Positions 19,340 to 29,973 are shown, numbered from the stretch's first letter. The stretch: 64,000 bases of DNA from Kushneria pakistanensis (GCF_014652795.1 NZ_BMZM01000001.1:434001-498000), one strand, 5' to 3'. Numbers and translations are program-made. The notes: a model not told the origin generated them from the sequence alone.

Positions 19340-19761
19340 AAACAGGCACTCTGATTCTATCGGTAGCCGCCCAGATGCTGGTGCCGCTACAGATTCTGTT
19401 CTCTCTTTTTCTGTTGCTGCGTGGCCATGATGAGCCCGGCGGCGGCTTCATTGCAGGTCTGGTCGTGGCGGGCGCCTTTGCCATGCATCAGTTTGTCAAC
19501 GGTCCGGAAGCCACGCGGCGTCTGCTGCGTGTCGATCCGCGTGACTGCATTGGCTTTGGTCTGTTGCTGGGCGTGGGTTCTGCCTTTCCGGCCTGGTGGC
19601 AGGGAGAGGCGTTTCTGACCGCGCAGTGGTGGGAGGTACCCATGCTGGGGCTCAAGCTTTCCACACCGTTGATTTTTGATATTGGTGTGTATCTGGTCGT
19701 ACTGGGGTCGGTATTGACGGCCGTGATCACGCTGACGGAGGTCGACAAGGATGAGGCATGA
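19336..19761 (+). CDS. mrpB: Na+/H+ antiporter subunit MrpB (operon 2)
   Basis: The gene encodes 141 residues with four membrane segments. [18 protein letters not shown] is the MrpB/MnhB signature, and the C-terminal [16 protein letters not shown] matches. It corresponds to the last 140 residues of the fused MrpA of operon 1. The start overlaps mrpA by 4 bp. Confidence 0.95.
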   Translation: MKTGTLILSVAAQMLVPLQILFSLFLLLRGHDEPGGGFIAGLVVAGAFAMHQFVNGPEATRRLLRVDPRDCIGFGLLLGVGSAFPAWWQGEAFLTAQWWEVPMLGLKLSTPLIFDIGVYLVVLGSVLTAVITLTEVDKDEA

Positions 19762-19791
19762 CACGCGCGCACCATCAAGGGAGGGGACTGT

Positions 19792-20139
19792 ATGGAACCC
19801 ATAATGGCGGTTGTCATCGGCGTGATTTATGCCGCTGCCATTTACATGATGCTGCGACGGTCGATCGTCAAGCTGGTGATCGGACTGATCCTGATTTCAA
19901 ACGCGGCCAACCTGTTGATCTTTACGGTTGCCGGCATGACGCGCGATGCGCCGCCGCTGATCCCCATGAACGGAGATCCGCTGGGTGATGTGATTGCCGA
20001 TCCGTTGCCGCAGGCACTGGTGCTTACCGCCATCGTCATCGCCTTCGGGGTGCTGTCGTTTGCCGTGGTACTGATTCGCCGCGCCTACCAGATCGTCAGG
20101 GTCGATGATATGGACCAGATGAAGGATACCGACACGTGA
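19792..20139 (+). CDS. mrpC: Na+/H+ antiporter subunit MrpC (operon 2)
   Basis: This 115-residue NuoK-like protein has three membrane segments and the [21 protein letters not shown] signature. It lies 30 bp after mrpB, with GGGAGGGG as a ribosome binding site, and overlaps mrpD by 4 bp. Confidence 0.95.
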   Translation: MEPIMAVVIGVIYAAAIYMMLRRSIVKLVIGLILISNAANLLIFTVAGMTRDAPPLIPMNGDPLGDVIADPLPQALVLTAIVIAFGVLSFAVVLIRRAYQIVRVDDMDQMKDTDT

Positions 20140-21644
20140 GCCCGGAAGTAGCTCTCCCCATATTGATTCCCCTTACGGCCGGCGCGCTGTCGATGGCGTT
20201 CTGGCGCTCGCGCATGATGCAGCGTCTGATTGGCGTCGCCGGTACGGCTGCATTGCTGGCGGTCAGCATCTGGCTTTTTGCCAGCGTGCAGGATCAGGGC
20301 CATGTGATCATGAATGCCGGTGGCTGGGCGGCGCCCTTCGGGATTACGCTGGTCGCGGACCTTCTGAGTGCCATCATGGTGGTGTTGACCGGGATTATCG
20401 GCTTTGCCGTGGCGGTGTACTCCCTGCCGACCATCGGGCGTGGCCATGAAACCTTTGGCTACTATCCGCTGCTGCATCTGCTGCTGGCGGGCGTGGCAGG
20501 GGCCTTTCTGACCGGTGACATCTTCAACCTGTATGTCTGGTTTGAAGTAATGCTGCTGGCCTCCTTTGCGTTGTTGATTCTGGGCGGCGAGCGGGCGCAG
20601 ATGGAAGGGGCCATCAAGTATGTGACGCTTAATCTGCTCTCATCAGTGATTTTTCTCAGCGCCATTGGGCTTCTTTACGGCATGCTCGGTACGCTCAACA
20701 TGGCCGATATTGCCCGGCGTGTGGCCCTGGTCGAGGACAACACGCTGATCGATATCGTCGCGGTCATGTTCATGATCTCGTTTGGCATCAAGGCGGCGGC
20801 CTTTCCGCTGTTCTTCTGGCTGCCGGCGGCCTATCACACGCCCCCGGTGGCGGTGTCGGCACTGTTTGCGGGCCTCTTGACCAAGGTGGGGGTGTACGCC
20901 CTGTTTCGTGTCTTCACCCTGATTTTCAATCAGTCGGTGGATTTTACTCACGAAATTCTGCTGTGGGGCGCGGCACTGACCATGCTGACCGGCGTGCTGG
21001 GGGCGGCGGCCCAGTTCGAGTTTCGCCGGATACTGTCCTTCCACATCGTCAGTCAGATTGGTTACATGTTGATGGGACTGGCGCTTTTCACGCCACTGGC
21101 GCTGGTTGGCGGGGTGTTTTATATCCTTCACCACATCATCGTGAAGACCAATCTGTTTCTGATCAGTGGAGTCGTGCATCGATTGAAGGGCACGCATGAC
21201 CTCAAGCGGCTGGGGGGCGTTTACAAGGCCTGGCCATTGCTGGGTGTGCTATTTCTGATTCCGGCGCTGTCACTGGCTGGTGTGCCACCCCTGTCCGGCT
21301 TTTTTGCCAAGTTCGTACTGATTCGCGCCAGCATTGAAGCCGGCGAGATCACTATTACGGTGATTGCACTGCTGGTTGGTCTGCTGACACTTTATTCGAT
21401 GACCAAGATCTGGGCCGAGGTGTTCTGGAAAAAGGCACCCGATGATGACGGCGCCGCGATAAAGGTCAGCCCGCTGTCCCAGCGCCATCTCTGGCTGATG
21501 ATTGCGCCGATCCTAGGGCTGGCGGCCTGTACGGTTTTCATCGGGCTCAACGGTCAGCTTCTTTATGACGTGGCCGAAGCCGCTGCAGCGCAGTTGCTCG
21601 ATCCGCAGGGCTATATCGATGCTGTACTGGGAGAGCAGCCATGA
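20136..21644 (+). CDS. mrpD: Na+/H+ antiporter subunit MrpD (operon 2)
   Basis: The start codon GTG overlaps the mrpC stop, giving 502 residues. It is a proton-translocating module: [19 protein letters not shown] carries the conserved Glu, and [34 protein letters not shown] the loop/lysine region. It is clearly diverged from the MrpD of operon 1, which argues against a recent duplication. It overlaps mrpE by 4 bp. Confidence 0.96.
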   Translation: MSPEVALPILIPLTAGALSMAFWRSRMMQRLIGVAGTAALLAVSIWLFASVQDQGHVIMNAGGWAAPFGITLVADLLSAIMVVLTGIIGFAVAVYSLPTIGRGHETFGYYPLLHLLLAGVAGAFLTGDIFNLYVWFEVMLLASFALLILGGERAQMEGAIKYVTLNLLSSVIFLSAIGLLYGMLGTLNMADIARRVALVEDNTLIDIVAVMFMISFGIKAAAFPLFFWLPAAYHTPPVAVSALFAGLLTKVGVYALFRVFTLIFNQSVDFTHEILLWGAALTMLTGVLGAAAQFEFRRILSFHIVSQIGYMLMGLALFTPLALVGGVFYILHHIIVKTNLFLISGVVHRLKGTHDLKRLGGVYKAWPLLGVLFLIPALSLAGVPPLSGFFAKFVLIRASIEAGEITITVIALLVGLLTLYSMTKIWAEVFWKKAPDDDGAAIKVSPLSQRHLWLMIAPILGLAACTVFIGLNGQLLYDVAEAAAAQLLDPQGYIDAVLGEQP

Positions 21645-22114
21645 CAGGGCTTTTATCCAATCTATTGCTGGCGGTAGCCTGGATCGCGCTCAGTGGTGAT
21701 TTCAGCATGGGGGGCATGCTGACGGGGCTGGCATTCGGTTATCTGGTCATCTGGCTGCTGCAAAATCATATTCCGGGTCTTCGTGGCTATGGCAGCCGCC
21801 TGCCAAGAATCGTGTCCTTCGTGTTTTATTTCCTGCGTGAACTCTTCATGGCCAATTTCAAGGTCGCCTTTGATGTCATTACGCCACCATGGCACATGAA
21901 ACCAGGGGTTATTGCCTTTGAACTGGAGGCGAAGACCGATCTTGAAATCGCCTTTGTGGCCAACCTGATTTCACTGACGCCGGGCACGCTGAGTCTGGAT
22001 ATTTCCGATGATCGCCGTGTGCTCTTTATTCATGCCATGTTCCTGGATGACGAGCAGGCATTGAGAGGGGATATGCGGGAGATGGAGCGTCGAGCGCTGG
22101 CGGTGCTGCGATGA
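21641..22114 (+). CDS. mrpE: Na+/H+ antiporter subunit MrpE (operon 2)
   Basis: The gene encodes 157 residues with two N-terminal membrane segments and the [15 protein letters not shown] signature. The cytoplasmic C-terminal domain contains [12 protein letters not shown], which parallels HVLDTDDEQAV in the operon 1 copy. The start overlaps mrpD. Confidence 0.94.
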   Translation: MTGLLSNLLLAVAWIALSGDFSMGGMLTGLAFGYLVIWLLQNHIPGLRGYGSRLPRIVSFVFYFLRELFMANFKVAFDVITPPWHMKPGVIAFELEAKTDLEIAFVANLISLTPGTLSLDISDDRRVLFIHAMFLDDEQALRGDMREMERRALAVLR

Positions 22115-22145
22115 GTCACATGAGCGTGAACATGACGGGGGACGC

Positions 22146-22415
22146 ATGCAGATACTGATCCATTTGAGCTTTGCCATTCTGGCCATCTCCCTGGTGCTGT
22201 GCTTCGTACGCCTGGTGATCGGGCCCAGCCTGCCGGATCGGGTCGTCGCGCTGGAGCTTTTATCTATGATCATTGTGGGCATCATCGGTGTGCATGCTCT
22301 CCAAAGCGATGAGACCAGCTTTCTCGACGTCGCCATTGTGGTGGCGCTGATGTCCTTTCTGGCAACCGTCGGGTTTGCCCGGTTTCTGGAACGAGGAGGG
22401 CGTCGCGATGATTGA
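22146..22415 (+). CDS. mrpF: Na+/H+ antiporter subunit MrpF (operon 2)
   Basis: This 89-residue protein has three membrane segments, and RLVIGPSLPDRVVALELL is the MrpF signature. It lies 31 bp after mrpE and overlaps mrpG by 8 bp. Confidence 0.94.
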   Translation: MQILIHLSFAILAISLVLCFVRLVIGPSLPDRVVALELLSMIIVGIIGVHALQSDETSFLDVAIVVALMSFLATVGFARFLERGGRRDD

Positions 22416-22848
22416 GTTACTCCAGGGGCTTTTGCTGGTTACAGGGTCTCTTTTCATGTTGATTGCCGCGCTGGGTATTGTGCGGCTGCCGGATCTACTG
22501 ACTCGAATGCATGCCTCTACCAAGGGGGCGTCGCTGGGGGTCATGCTGCTGATGGCGGCGGTAGCACTGCATTTTCTGGAAGAGGTCGTGTTTGCTCGAA
22601 CGATCGCCATTACCTTCTTCGTATTGCTGACGGCGCCGGTCGCAGCACATGTCATCGGCCGTGCCGGCTATTTTGTGGGGATCGAGCTGTGGAAGGGGAC
22701 ACTCAAGGATGAGCTGCGGCCCAATTACAATCCCTTGAGTCATCGCCTGCACAGTGGCCTGAAAAAGCCAGCGAAAGAATCAGAGACTGATGCTCTGCGT
22801 GACGGGCGCAGTGAGGGTGGGAAGGGCGATTCCGACACCAGAGCCTGA
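22408..22848 (+). CDS. mrpG: Na+/H+ antiporter subunit MrpG (operon 2)
   Basis: The start chosen is the ATG at 22408 (MIELLQGLLLVTGS), giving 146 residues; the frame extends back to a TTG at 22375 inside mrpF without family support. GIVRLPDLLTRMHASTKGASLGV is the MrpG signature. The last 40 residues are polar and variable. It is the final gene of operon 2. Confidence 0.94.
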   Translation: MIELLQGLLLVTGSLFMLIAALGIVRLPDLLTRMHASTKGASLGVMLLMAAVALHFLEEVVFARTIAITFFVLLTAPVAAHVIGRAGYFVGIELWKGTLKDELRPNYNPLSHRLHSGLKKPAKESETDALRDGRSEGGKGDSDTRA

Positions 22849-22911
22849 CATATCGTCAGGCGTCGGGCATTGCTATGCTGTTGTCCCCACTTCTTGGATG
22901 TTGATCCTGCC

Positions 22912-23370
22912 ATGCTGTCTGGAAAAAAGGTTGCAACACTGCCCTGGCTTTTGGGTATCGCGGGGTTAATCCCCTTTGTAGGCCTTGCCGCTATTGTCGT
23001 GCTGTCAGTACCCGGCTGGCAGGGCGTCGCGCTTCAGGCATTTCTTTACTATAGCGCTGTAATCCTGTCGTTTCTGGGTGGCATACACTGGGGTGTAGCC
23101 ATGAGTCTCGATCATGAGGGCAGCCATCACTTCAGCTCACGCATGGTCGTGGCCATGGCGCCGTCGCTGCTGGCCTGGCCGGCGCTCATGCTCAGCCCGC
23201 AGTTTTCCCTGCTGGCACTGATGACCGGCTTTCTTTTGATCCGTCTTTATGAAGCGCAGGCCGATAGCGTGGAGCGCCTGCCGGCCTGGTATACCTCGCT
23301 GCGCACGCTGCTCACGGTTGTTGTGGTTGTGGCGCACCTGTCCATTCTGCTGTTACTCATGTTGGCATAA
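22912..23370 (+). CDS. DUF3429 family membrane protein
   Basis: From the ATG at 22912 the protein has 152 residues and about five membrane segments. YSAVILSFLGGIHWGVAM is the hallmark of DUF3429, a small bacterial and eukaryotic membrane family without known function. The frame is open upstream to 22870, but the added residues look non-coding. It sits 63 bp after mrpG with no terminator between them, so read-through from the mrp operon is possible. A strong terminator-like hairpin lies about 120 bp downstream. Confidence 0.85.
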   Translation: MLSGKKVATLPWLLGIAGLIPFVGLAAIVVLSVPGWQGVALQAFLYYSAVILSFLGGIHWGVAMSLDHEGSHHFSSRMVVAMAPSLLAWPALMLSPQFSLLALMTGFLLIRLYEAQADSVERLPAWYTSLRTLLTVVVVVAHLSILLLLMLA

Positions 23371-23818
23371 TGGTTTAAGCAGCGGTTTATTACCATTTGT
23401 TTGAGTTTGATGAATATAAAGTTACCTGGGTGATTCTTAACCTGAGTTGACTTATATATAGTACTTGTCATGTATTGAATGACATGACATCTAAAAAAGC
23501 GCGCGCTTCATTTAGAAGGGCGCGCTTTTTGTATGACCATTCCTACAACCTTTCATTCTTTTATTGTTATTTGATGAGACTCTTTATCAGTCCTTCCAAA
23601 GTACAATAAATCACGGCTATTTCAGCACAACAAAAAAGTGTTTTATTTGTCTATTCTCGGTTGCATAACGCAATAAATACGACCTGTATGTCTGTTGGTT
23701 AATATTATGTCACGTTAATAATTTCGACATTTAAACAGACTGCGACGCACGACCACGCCCTCTATTCGCGACCCCTGAAGCGCCGGGTCGGGAAAATGGG
23801 CTCAAGGGATCGAGAATC
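23371..23818. other. AT-rich intergenic region before the sugar operon
   Basis: This 448-bp stretch is noticeably AT-rich compared with its flanks, especially about 23540-23740, and has no credible gene. A hairpin at 23494-23530 closes the upstream side. The remainder probably carries the promoter of the rfbB operon, but no single promoter stands out by eye. Confidence 0.65.
23494..23530. terminator. Bidirectional hairpin terminator
   Basis: AAAAAGCGCGC (23494-23504) pairs with GCGCGCTTTTT (23520-23530), and the inner CTTC/GAAG also pair. Poly-A before and poly-T after the stem give a terminator on both strands. Confidence 0.85.
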
Positions 23819-24889
23819 ATGCAGACAGTTATGGTCACCGGAGGCGCCGGATTTATCGGCTCGGCGCTGATACGTCATCTGATCACCCATGATACGTGTC
23901 GTATCATCAACGTTGACTGCCTTACCTACGCAGGTCATACCGCCACACTGCAGGACATCGATCAGGATCCCCGTTACCAGCTGGAACAGGTCGACATTCG
24001 CGATCGGCCGGCGCTGGATCGTCTGTTTTCGACCTGGCAGCCGGATATCGTGGTCCATCTGGCAGCCGAGTCTCATGTAGACCGCTCCATCGATGGCCCG
24101 GCTGTTTTCATCGATACCAATATCGTGGGTGTCTTCAATCTGCTGGAAGCCGCACGCCACTGGTATGAGGGGCTCGAGGGCGAAAGTCGCGAGCGCTTTC
24201 GCTTTCACCATGTGTCAACCGATGAGGTGTTCGGCGATCTGTCACCGGACGCCGCTCCCTTCAGTGAAACCTCATCCTATGCGCCCAGCTCGCCCTATGC
24301 CGCCAGCAAGGCCAGCGCCGATCATCTGGTACGCGCCTGGCAGCGCACCTATGGGCTGCCGACCCTGATCACGAACTGCTCTAACAATTATGGCCCGTGG
24401 CATTTTCCGGAAAAGCTGATCCCGCTGGTCATTCTCAACGCCATCCAGGGGCGTGCAATTCCGGTTTACGGTGAGGGGCATCAGATTCGCGACTGGCTTT
24501 TCGTCGAGGACCACGCCCGCGCGCTTCATCGGGTCATGCATGAAGGCGTGATCGGCAGCAGCTATAACATCGGTGGCCATGAGGAGCGCCGCAATATCGA
24601 TGTGGTGACCACCATCTGCGATGTGCTTGAACGTCTTGAAGTGCCGCATCCTGAGGGGGTTACCCGCTTTCACGATCTCATCACCCATGTGGCGGACCGC
24701 CCCGGGCATGACCGGCGCTACGCCATCGATGCCTCGCATATCGAGCGTGAACTGGGCTGGCGTCCGCAGGAGAGCTTTGAAAGCGGCATCGAAAAGACCG
24801 TGCGGTGGTTTTTAAACCATGGCGACTGGTGTCAGGGCGTCGAGAATGCCGATACCCGCCAGCGTCAGGGACTGGGAGCCACGGCATGA
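23819..24889 (+). CDS. rfbB: dTDP-glucose 4,6-dehydratase
   Basis: This 356-residue extended short-chain dehydrogenase converts dTDP-glucose to dTDP-4-keto-6-deoxyglucose. The NAD-binding motif is GGAGFIGS at 8-15. The catalytic Thr134-Asp135-Glu136 lies in [11 protein letters not shown], and Tyr160-Lys164 in SPYAASK. It is the first of seven closely packed genes, and its stop overlaps the next start (ATGA). No rfbC or rfbD follows, so the keto sugar is probably passed to the aminotransferase rather than made into rhamnose. Confidence 0.97.
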   Translation: MQTVMVTGGAGFIGSALIRHLITHDTCRIINVDCLTYAGHTATLQDIDQDPRYQLEQVDIRDRPALDRLFSTWQPDIVVHLAAESHVDRSIDGPAVFIDTNIVGVFNLLEAARHWYEGLEGESRERFRFHHVSTDEVFGDLSPDAAPFSETSSYAPSSPYAASKASADHLVRAWQRTYGLPTLITNCSNNYGPWHFPEKLIPLVILNAIQGRAIPVYGEGHQIRDWLFVEDHARALHRVMHEGVIGSSYNIGGHEERRNIDVVTTICDVLERLEVPHPEGVTRFHDLITHVADRPGHDRRYAIDASHIERELGWRPQESFESGIEKTVRWFLNHGDWCQGVENADTRQRQGLGATA

Positions 24890-25755
24890 AAGGTATCATT
24901 CTGGCCGGCGGCAGCGGCACACGACTGTATCCGCTGACGCTTGGCGTCTCGAAGCAGCTTCTGCCCATCCACGACAAGCCGATGATCTACTACCCGCTGT
25001 CGATACTGATGCTGGCCGGTATTCGGGAAGTACTGATCATTACCACGCCGGTCGAACAGTCCCTGTTCCAGCGTCTGCTGGGGGATGGCGAGCGTTTCGG
25101 GCTGTCGATCGAATACGCCGCACAGCCCAGCCCCGATGGACTGGCGCAGGCGTTTTTGATCGGTGAGTCGTTTATCGGCAATGACAATGTCTGCCTGATT
25201 CTGGGCGACAACATCTTCTATGGTCATGGCTTCGTACCACGCTTGAGGCGTGCAGTGAACCGCGACGCTGGTGCCACGATATTCGGTTATCAGGTACGCG
25301 ACCCCGAGCGCTTCGGCGTGGTGGAGTTCGACAGCGATCAGCGCGTGCTGTCGCTGGAGGAGAAACCGAAACAGCCGAAATCGCGCTACGCCGTCACAGG
25401 GCTCTATTTCTATGACAATGATGTTGTGGATATTGCCCGTGAGGTGCGGCCTTCCGATCGGGGAGAGCTCGAGATTACCAGCGTCAACCAGGCCTATCTG
25501 GAGCGGGGCAAGCTTAACGTCGAACTGCTGGGCCGCGGGTTTGCCTGGCTTGATACCGGCACTCACGAAAGCCTGCTGGAAGCCGCACAGTTTGTGGAAA
25601 CCATCGAGAAGCGACAGGGCTACAAGGTGGCCTGCCTTGAGGAGATCGCCTGGCGCAACGGCTGGATCGATAGCGAGGCGCTGATGATACAGGGGCGTGC
25701 GCTGGAGAAAAACGGTTATGGACAGTATCTGATCTCGCTGCTGGAGTCGGCATGA
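24886..25755 (+). CDS. rfbA: Glucose-1-phosphate thymidylyltransferase
   Basis: From the ATG at 24886 the protein has 289 residues, matching Rml[10 protein letters not shown] at 8-16 and Lys23 in SKQLLP form the nucleotide site, and GDNIFYGHG carries the metal-binding Asp. It makes dTDP-glucose for RfbB. An in-frame start at 24805 would sit inside rfbB and is unlikely. Four-base overlaps on both sides show translational coupling. Confidence 0.97.
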   Translation: MKGIILAGGSGTRLYPLTLGVSKQLLPIHDKPMIYYPLSILMLAGIREVLIITTPVEQSLFQRLLGDGERFGLSIEYAAQPSPDGLAQAFLIGESFIGNDNVCLILGDNIFYGHGFVPRLRRAVNRDAGATIFGYQVRDPERFGVVEFDSDQRVLSLEEKPKQPKSRYAVTGLYFYDNDVVDIAREVRPSDRGELEITSVNQAYLERGKLNVELLGRGFAWLDTGTHESLLEAAQFVETIEKRQGYKVACLEEIAWRNGWIDSEALMIQGRALEKNGYGQYLISLLESA

Positions 25756-26837
25756 TTCCCTTTACGCGTCCTTTTCTGCCGCCCGAGGCGGACTATCAGC
25801 GCTATATCAACGACATGTTCAAGCGCCAGTGGCTGACCAATCACGGGCCGCTGGTGCAGTCCTTTGAACAGCATCTAAAGACGTTTCTGGAGATCGAGCA
25901 CTGCCATTTTGTGGCCAACGGCACGCTGGCCCTGCAGCTGGCATTCAAGGCGCTGGCGCTGGAAGGCGAGGTCATCACGACGCCGTTTTCCTTTGTGGCC
26001 ACGCTCAACGCGCTGCTATGGGAAGATCTGTCGCCGGTGTTTGTCGATATCGATCCACAGACGCTGACGCTTGATCCAGCGCGTATTGAGGCAGCGATCA
26101 CGCCGGCCACCTCCGCCATTCTGGCCACACACATCTACGGCCATCCCTGTGATGTCGAGGCCATCGAGGCCATTGCTCGCCGTCATGACCTGAAGGTCAT
26201 CTACGACGGCGCGCACGCCTTTGGTTCAAATCATCTGGGGCGCAGCCTGCTGGATTATGGCGACATCAGCATTACCAGCTTTCATGCGACCAAGCTTTTT
26301 CACACCATCGAGGGCGGGGCGCTCTTTACCCGCAGTGCCGAACTCGGTGAACGTATCGCCTCGCTGCGGGCCTTCGGGCAGACCGGTGGAGCAGGCATCA
26401 ACGCCAAGGGCTCCGAGGCACATGCGGCGATGGGCCTGGCGCTCTGGCCCTGGCTGGAGCACATCCTTGCCAGTCGGGCCGATATCGCCGGAATCTACGA
26501 TCGATGGATCGACCGCAGGGGATTGCCTGTATCCCGGCCTGGCCTGGTGTCCGGGGCCGATGTCAATCATGCCTATTACCCCATACTGCTGCGCAGCGAG
26601 GCGCAGCTGGAAAGTGTCATGCACTATCTGGCCGAGCGCGATATCCACCCGCGCCGCTATTTTTATCCAGCACTCAGCCGCGTCGAGGCCGTAAGCGGTA
26701 TCGCGCCTGCCATGCCCGTGGCAGAAGACATCGCCTCGCGGGTGCTTTGTCTGCCCAATTTTGTGGCCATGACCGGTGAGGATGCCGAGCAGGTCATGCG
26801 CCACCTTGAAGATGCCCTGTTACTGGAGACTGCATGA
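25752..26837 (+). CDS. DegT-type sugar aminotransferase, VioA-like
   Basis: This 361-residue PLP enzyme of the DegT/DnrJ/EryC1/StrS family has the cofactor Lys at 181 in [15 protein letters not shown] and Asp152 in YDGAHAFGS. The N-terminal TRPFLPP and NxWLTNxGP-like segment (RQWLTNHGP) resemble VioA, which converts dTDP-4-keto-6-deoxyglucose to dTDP-4-amino-4,6-dideoxyglucose (Qui4N). No 3,4-ketoisomerase (FdtA-like) gene is nearby, which favours a 4-amino over a 3-amino product. Exact stereochemistry cannot be read from sequence. It is coupled to its neighbours by 4-bp overlaps. Confidence 0.88.
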   Translation: MIPFTRPFLPPEADYQRYINDMFKRQWLTNHGPLVQSFEQHLKTFLEIEHCHFVANGTLALQLAFKALALEGEVITTPFSFVATLNALLWEDLSPVFVDIDPQTLTLDPARIEAAITPATSAILATHIYGHPCDVEAIEAIARRHDLKVIYDGAHAFGSNHLGRSLLDYGDISITSFHATKLFHTIEGGALFTRSAELGERIASLRAFGQTGGAGINAKGSEAHAAMGLALWPWLEHILASRADIAGIYDRWIDRRGLPVSRPGLVSGADVNHAYYPILLRSEAQLESVMHYLAERDIHPRRYFYPALSRVEAVSGIAPAMPVAEDIASRVLCLPNFVAMTGEDAEQVMRHLEDALLLETA

Positions 26838-27334
26838 GCCACGATGCCCCCGAGCTTGCCTTTCATCGTCATCGCGACCGTGCCCTGTTGCCTGAAGCCT
26901 TCCTGCGCTTTATCGAGCAGGTCGAAAAGGAGTTCACGCCGCCCCTGTCAGAGCAGCATCACCTGCCTGATTATGTCGACAAGCTGCTGCGTCTGGCCGA
27001 GGTAGATTACGTACTGGACGGCGATGAGGTGGTGGCCGCCATTGCCTGCTATGCCAACGACCAGGAGCATCATCAGGCCTATGCCACGTTCTTTGGCGTT
27101 TTGCCAAATTATCGTGGCAGCGGTATCGCGCGACCGCTGCTGTCGATGGGCATCGAGTCCTGTCGGCAAGCCGGCATGTTTGATCTGCGTGCCAGAACGT
27201 GGCATCGCGGCAGGATTCTGGCCTTCTACGAAGAAATGGGTTTTGTGGTCGAACGGGTGGAAACCAACGAGTGGGGCGTTGAGTCGCTGCAGCTGACCAT
27301 GCCGCTTGTGGATCGATCCGACCATGCCCGCTAG
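26834..27334 (+). CDS. GNAT-family N-acyltransferase
   Basis: This 166-residue protein has the acetyl-CoA-binding signature FGVLPNYRGSGIARPLLS near residues 91-108 and the C-terminal ILAFYEEMGFVVER typical of GNAT folds. Its place directly after the 4-aminotransferase suggests that it acylates the sugar amine, as WecD does for dTDP-fucosamine, although direct similarity to WecD is not obvious. The alternative is that acylation is done by the following ATP-grasp enzyme and this protein modifies another group. Confidence 0.82.
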   Translation: MSHDAPELAFHRHRDRALLPEAFLRFIEQVEKEFTPPLSEQHHLPDYVDKLLRLAEVDYVLDGDEVVAAIACYANDQEHHQAYATFFGVLPNYRGSGIARPLLSMGIESCRQAGMFDLRARTWHRGRILAFYEEMGFVVERVETNEWGVESLQLTMPLVDRSDHAR

Positions 27335-27376
27335 CGTCTCATACCGTCATGGCGGCGACCTGCCCGGGGAGGGTTC

Positions 27377-28420
27377 ATGAACGTACTGCTGTCCTGCGTC
27401 GGTCGACGCGGTTATCTCGTGGATTACTTTCGTGATGCGCTTGCCGGTCAGGGGCGGGTCATCGCGGCCAACAGTGACCCCATGACCGATGGCATGTGGC
27501 GTGCCGACCGCGCTCATGAAGTGCCCGCGGTCAATGATCCCGGCTATATCGATGCGCTGCTCGATATTGCAGAAAAGGAAAATGTCGAGCTGGTGGTGTC
27601 ACTTTTTGACATCGATCTGCCTTTTCTCAGTGCCGCCCGGGCACGGTTTGCCGAGCACGGTATTCGAGTGGCTGTCTCCGATGAGGCGGTGGTGGATATC
27701 GCCAACGACAAGTGGCGTACCCAGATATTTCTGCAGGAGCACGGGTTTGACGGGCCGCGCACCTGGGCATCACTCCCGGCAGCACTGGAAGCCGTGAATG
27801 CTGGAGAAGTACGCTGGCCGCTGTTTGTAAAACCCCGCTGGGGAATGGGCTCCATCGGTGTACAGATCGCTCGTGACATTGAGGAGCTGCGTTTTTTTTA
27901 TGAACATACCCGCCGTGCCATTGCTCGCAGCTATCTCACGTTGATGGAAGATCGTGTCATCGAAAAGGATGGTCGAGGCGATGTGCTGATTCAGGAGGGC
28001 ATTGCCGGTCAGGAGTACGGACTTGATATCTTCAATGATTTTGAACGCCATCATGTGATTACTACCGTCAAGCGCAAGGTGCGCATGCGCTCGGGCGAAA
28101 CCGATGTGGCCGAGATCGTGGACATGCCGGCCCTGGCACGCCTCGGCGAGCGCCTTGGGCGTCAGTTGGGGCATGTAGGCAATCTTGATGTCGATGTCAT
28201 GGTCAGTGGCGATCGCCTGGCCGTGATCGAGTTTAATGCCCGGTTTGGCGGCGGCTATCCCTTCTCGCATCTGGCCGGCGCCAACTATCCTGAAATGCTG
28301 TTGCGCCTTGCAAAAGGGCTGCCACCGGCGCCTGAAGTGGCACGCGTTGGGACCTTCGGGCTCAAGGCACTTGTTCCCATGCAGGCACCTGATGCAGGCC
28401 AGGGCGACCGATCATCATGA
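27377..28420 (+). CDS. ATP-grasp ligase (CarB-like) in the sugar operon
   Basis: The protein has 347 residues. Residues 1-110 form the preATP-grasp domain (NVLLSCVGRRGYLVDYF), followed by the ATP-binding LFVKPRWGMGSIGV near 150 and the metal/ATP motif VIEFNARFGGGYPFSHLAGANYPEM near 282. These match the carbamoyl-phosphate-synthase-large-subunit-like ATP-grasp proteins that form amide or peptide bonds through acyl phosphates. Within an amino-sugar operon, it could attach an amino acid or other acid to the Qui4N-type amine. That role is inference, and no substrate-specifying motif is visible. Confidence 0.85.
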   Translation: MNVLLSCVGRRGYLVDYFRDALAGQGRVIAANSDPMTDGMWRADRAHEVPAVNDPGYIDALLDIAEKENVELVVSLFDIDLPFLSAARARFAEHGIRVAVSDEAVVDIANDKWRTQIFLQEHGFDGPRTWASLPAALEAVNAGEVRWPLFVKPRWGMGSIGVQIARDIEELRFFYEHTRRAIARSYLTLMEDRVIEKDGRGDVLIQEGIAGQEYGLDIFNDFERHHVITTVKRKVRMRSGETDVAEIVDMPALARLGERLGRQLGHVGNLDVDVMVSGDRLAVIEFNARFGGGYPFSHLAGANYPEMLLRLAKGLPPAPEVARVGTFGLKALVPMQAPDAGQGDRSS

Positions 28421-28449
28421 CCCACGGGTTTGTTTGACAGGAGTATGTC

Positions 28450-29973
28450 GTGTCGGTCAAGGCCAATGCGCTTGCCAACTATGCCGGTCAGCTTTACACC
28501 ACGCTGATCGGTATTGTCGTTTATCCCTTTTATCTGGCCTGGATGGGAGAGGAAGCCTACGGTCTGGTAGGCTTTTTCATTGTATTGCAGGCCTGGCTTA
28601 ACCTGCTGGATATGGGCATGTCGCCCACGCTTGCCCGCGAAACGGCCAGGGCCGCCACGCATCAGGGCGATCAGTGGCAGCAGCTGCGCGGGCTGGTGCG
28701 AAGCCTTGAAGTCGTGTTTCTGGGGCTAGCGGTCGTGGTAATGCTGCTGATCACGCTGGGCAGTGACTGGATTGCCACGCAGTGGCTCGAAGTCGATACG
28801 TTGTCACGTGATGAGGTGGCCTGGTGCATCGTGCTCATGGGCATCATGATCGGCATGCGCTGGCTGGCGTCGCTGTACCGCAGCGGCATTCAGGGACTTG
28901 AGCGCCAGGTCTCGTTGAACGTGGTCAACGTCTTGATCGCCACGTTCAAGTTCTTGGGTGTACTGCTGATCCTGCAGTTTGTCAGCACACAGCCCAGTGC
29001 CTATTTCGAATACCAGATTGCGATTGCGTTGCTGGAGCTTCTGGTGCTGGGCGTCATGTTCTATCGCCTGCTGGGCGGGCGAGAGATGTGGCAGGGATTT
29101 TCCTGGGCGGTGCTGCGCCCGGTGCTGCCCTTTGCCGGCGGTGTGGCCTATACGGCCGGTATCTGGATATTGATGACGCAGCTGGACAAGCTGTTGCTCT
29201 CATCATTTTTGCCGCTATCGGAATATGGCTATTTCACTCTTGTGGTGGTGGTGGCCAATGCGATCATGACCCTGACCATGCCGATCAGTCGTGCCCTGAT
29301 GCCGCGCATGACAGCACTGCTTGCCAGCCAGGAGGAGGCGCAGATGCTGCGCCTTTACCGTCGTGCCTCCCAGTTCATCGCGGCCACGCTCCTGCCGGTG
29401 GCCGGCATGGTGGCCCTTTATGGCGGTCAGCTGCTGTATGCCTGGACCGGTAACATGGAGGCCGCACAGTGGGGGGCGCCTATCCTGCTCTGGTACGCGC
29501 TGGGCAACGGTCTGCTTGCCATTGGCGCCTTTCAATATTATCTCCAGTACGCGCACGGCCAACTGCGCCTGCATGTCATCTATAACACGGTGTCGGTACT
29601 GATCGTGGTGCCGGTGGTGGTGGTCGCAGCCTGGCAGTGGCAGGCGATTGGCGTGGCCATCGCCTGGTGTGGCTTTCGCCTGCTGTCGTTTCTGCTCTGG
29701 ACGCCGTTTGTACATGCAAGGTTTGCACCCAACATCCACCGCCAATGGATGACCCGGGATATTCTGCCCTGTGCCGTCGCCACGGCCCTGATGCTGTTGT
29801 TTTATCAGTGGCTTGGATTGTCTCTCTGGGCGCTGCCCAGGCCCTGGATATTTGCCAGTCTGATGGCCATGGGTGTCGCCATTTTGCTGGTCAATGCGGT
29901 GGTTTCCTCGGTGGGACGCGACATGATCATTCGCCGTTTGCAGGAGAGAAAACATGCCCGCGCCAGCCACTGA
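28450..29973 (+). CDS. Wzx-type polysaccharide flippase (MATE/MOP superfamily)
   Basis: The likely start is GTG at 28450, behind ACAGGAG; the nearby ATG is out of frame. The 507 residues contain about 12-14 membrane segments. The N-terminal NYAGQLYTTLIGIVVYPFYLAWMG and ILMTQLDKLLLSSFLPLSEYGYFTL are typical of O-antigen and teichuronic acid flippases, which turn undecaprenyl-linked glycans to the periplasm. No polymerase (Wzy) gene is in the window. It overlaps the following glycosyltransferase by 20 bp. Confidence 0.92.
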   Translation: MSVKANALANYAGQLYTTLIGIVVYPFYLAWMGEEAYGLVGFFIVLQAWLNLLDMGMSPTLARETARAATHQGDQWQQLRGLVRSLEVVFLGLAVVVMLLITLGSDWIATQWLEVDTLSRDEVAWCIVLMGIMIGMRWLASLYRSGIQGLERQVSLNVVNVLIATFKFLGVLLILQFVSTQPSAYFEYQIAIALLELLVLGVMFYRLLGGREMWQGFSWAVLRPVLPFAGGVAYTAGIWILMTQLDKLLLSSFLPLSEYGYFTLVVVVANAIMTLTMPISRALMPRMTALLASQEEAQMLRLYRRASQFIAATLLPVAGMVALYGGQLLYAWTGNMEAAQWGAPILLWYALGNGLLAIGAFQYYLQYAHGQLRLHVIYNTVSVLIVVPVVVVAAWQWQAIGVAIAWCGFRLLSFLLWTPFVHARFAPNIHRQWMTRDILPCAVATALMLLFYQWLGLSLWALPRPWIFASLMAMGVAILLVNAVVSSVGRDMIIRRLQERKHARASH

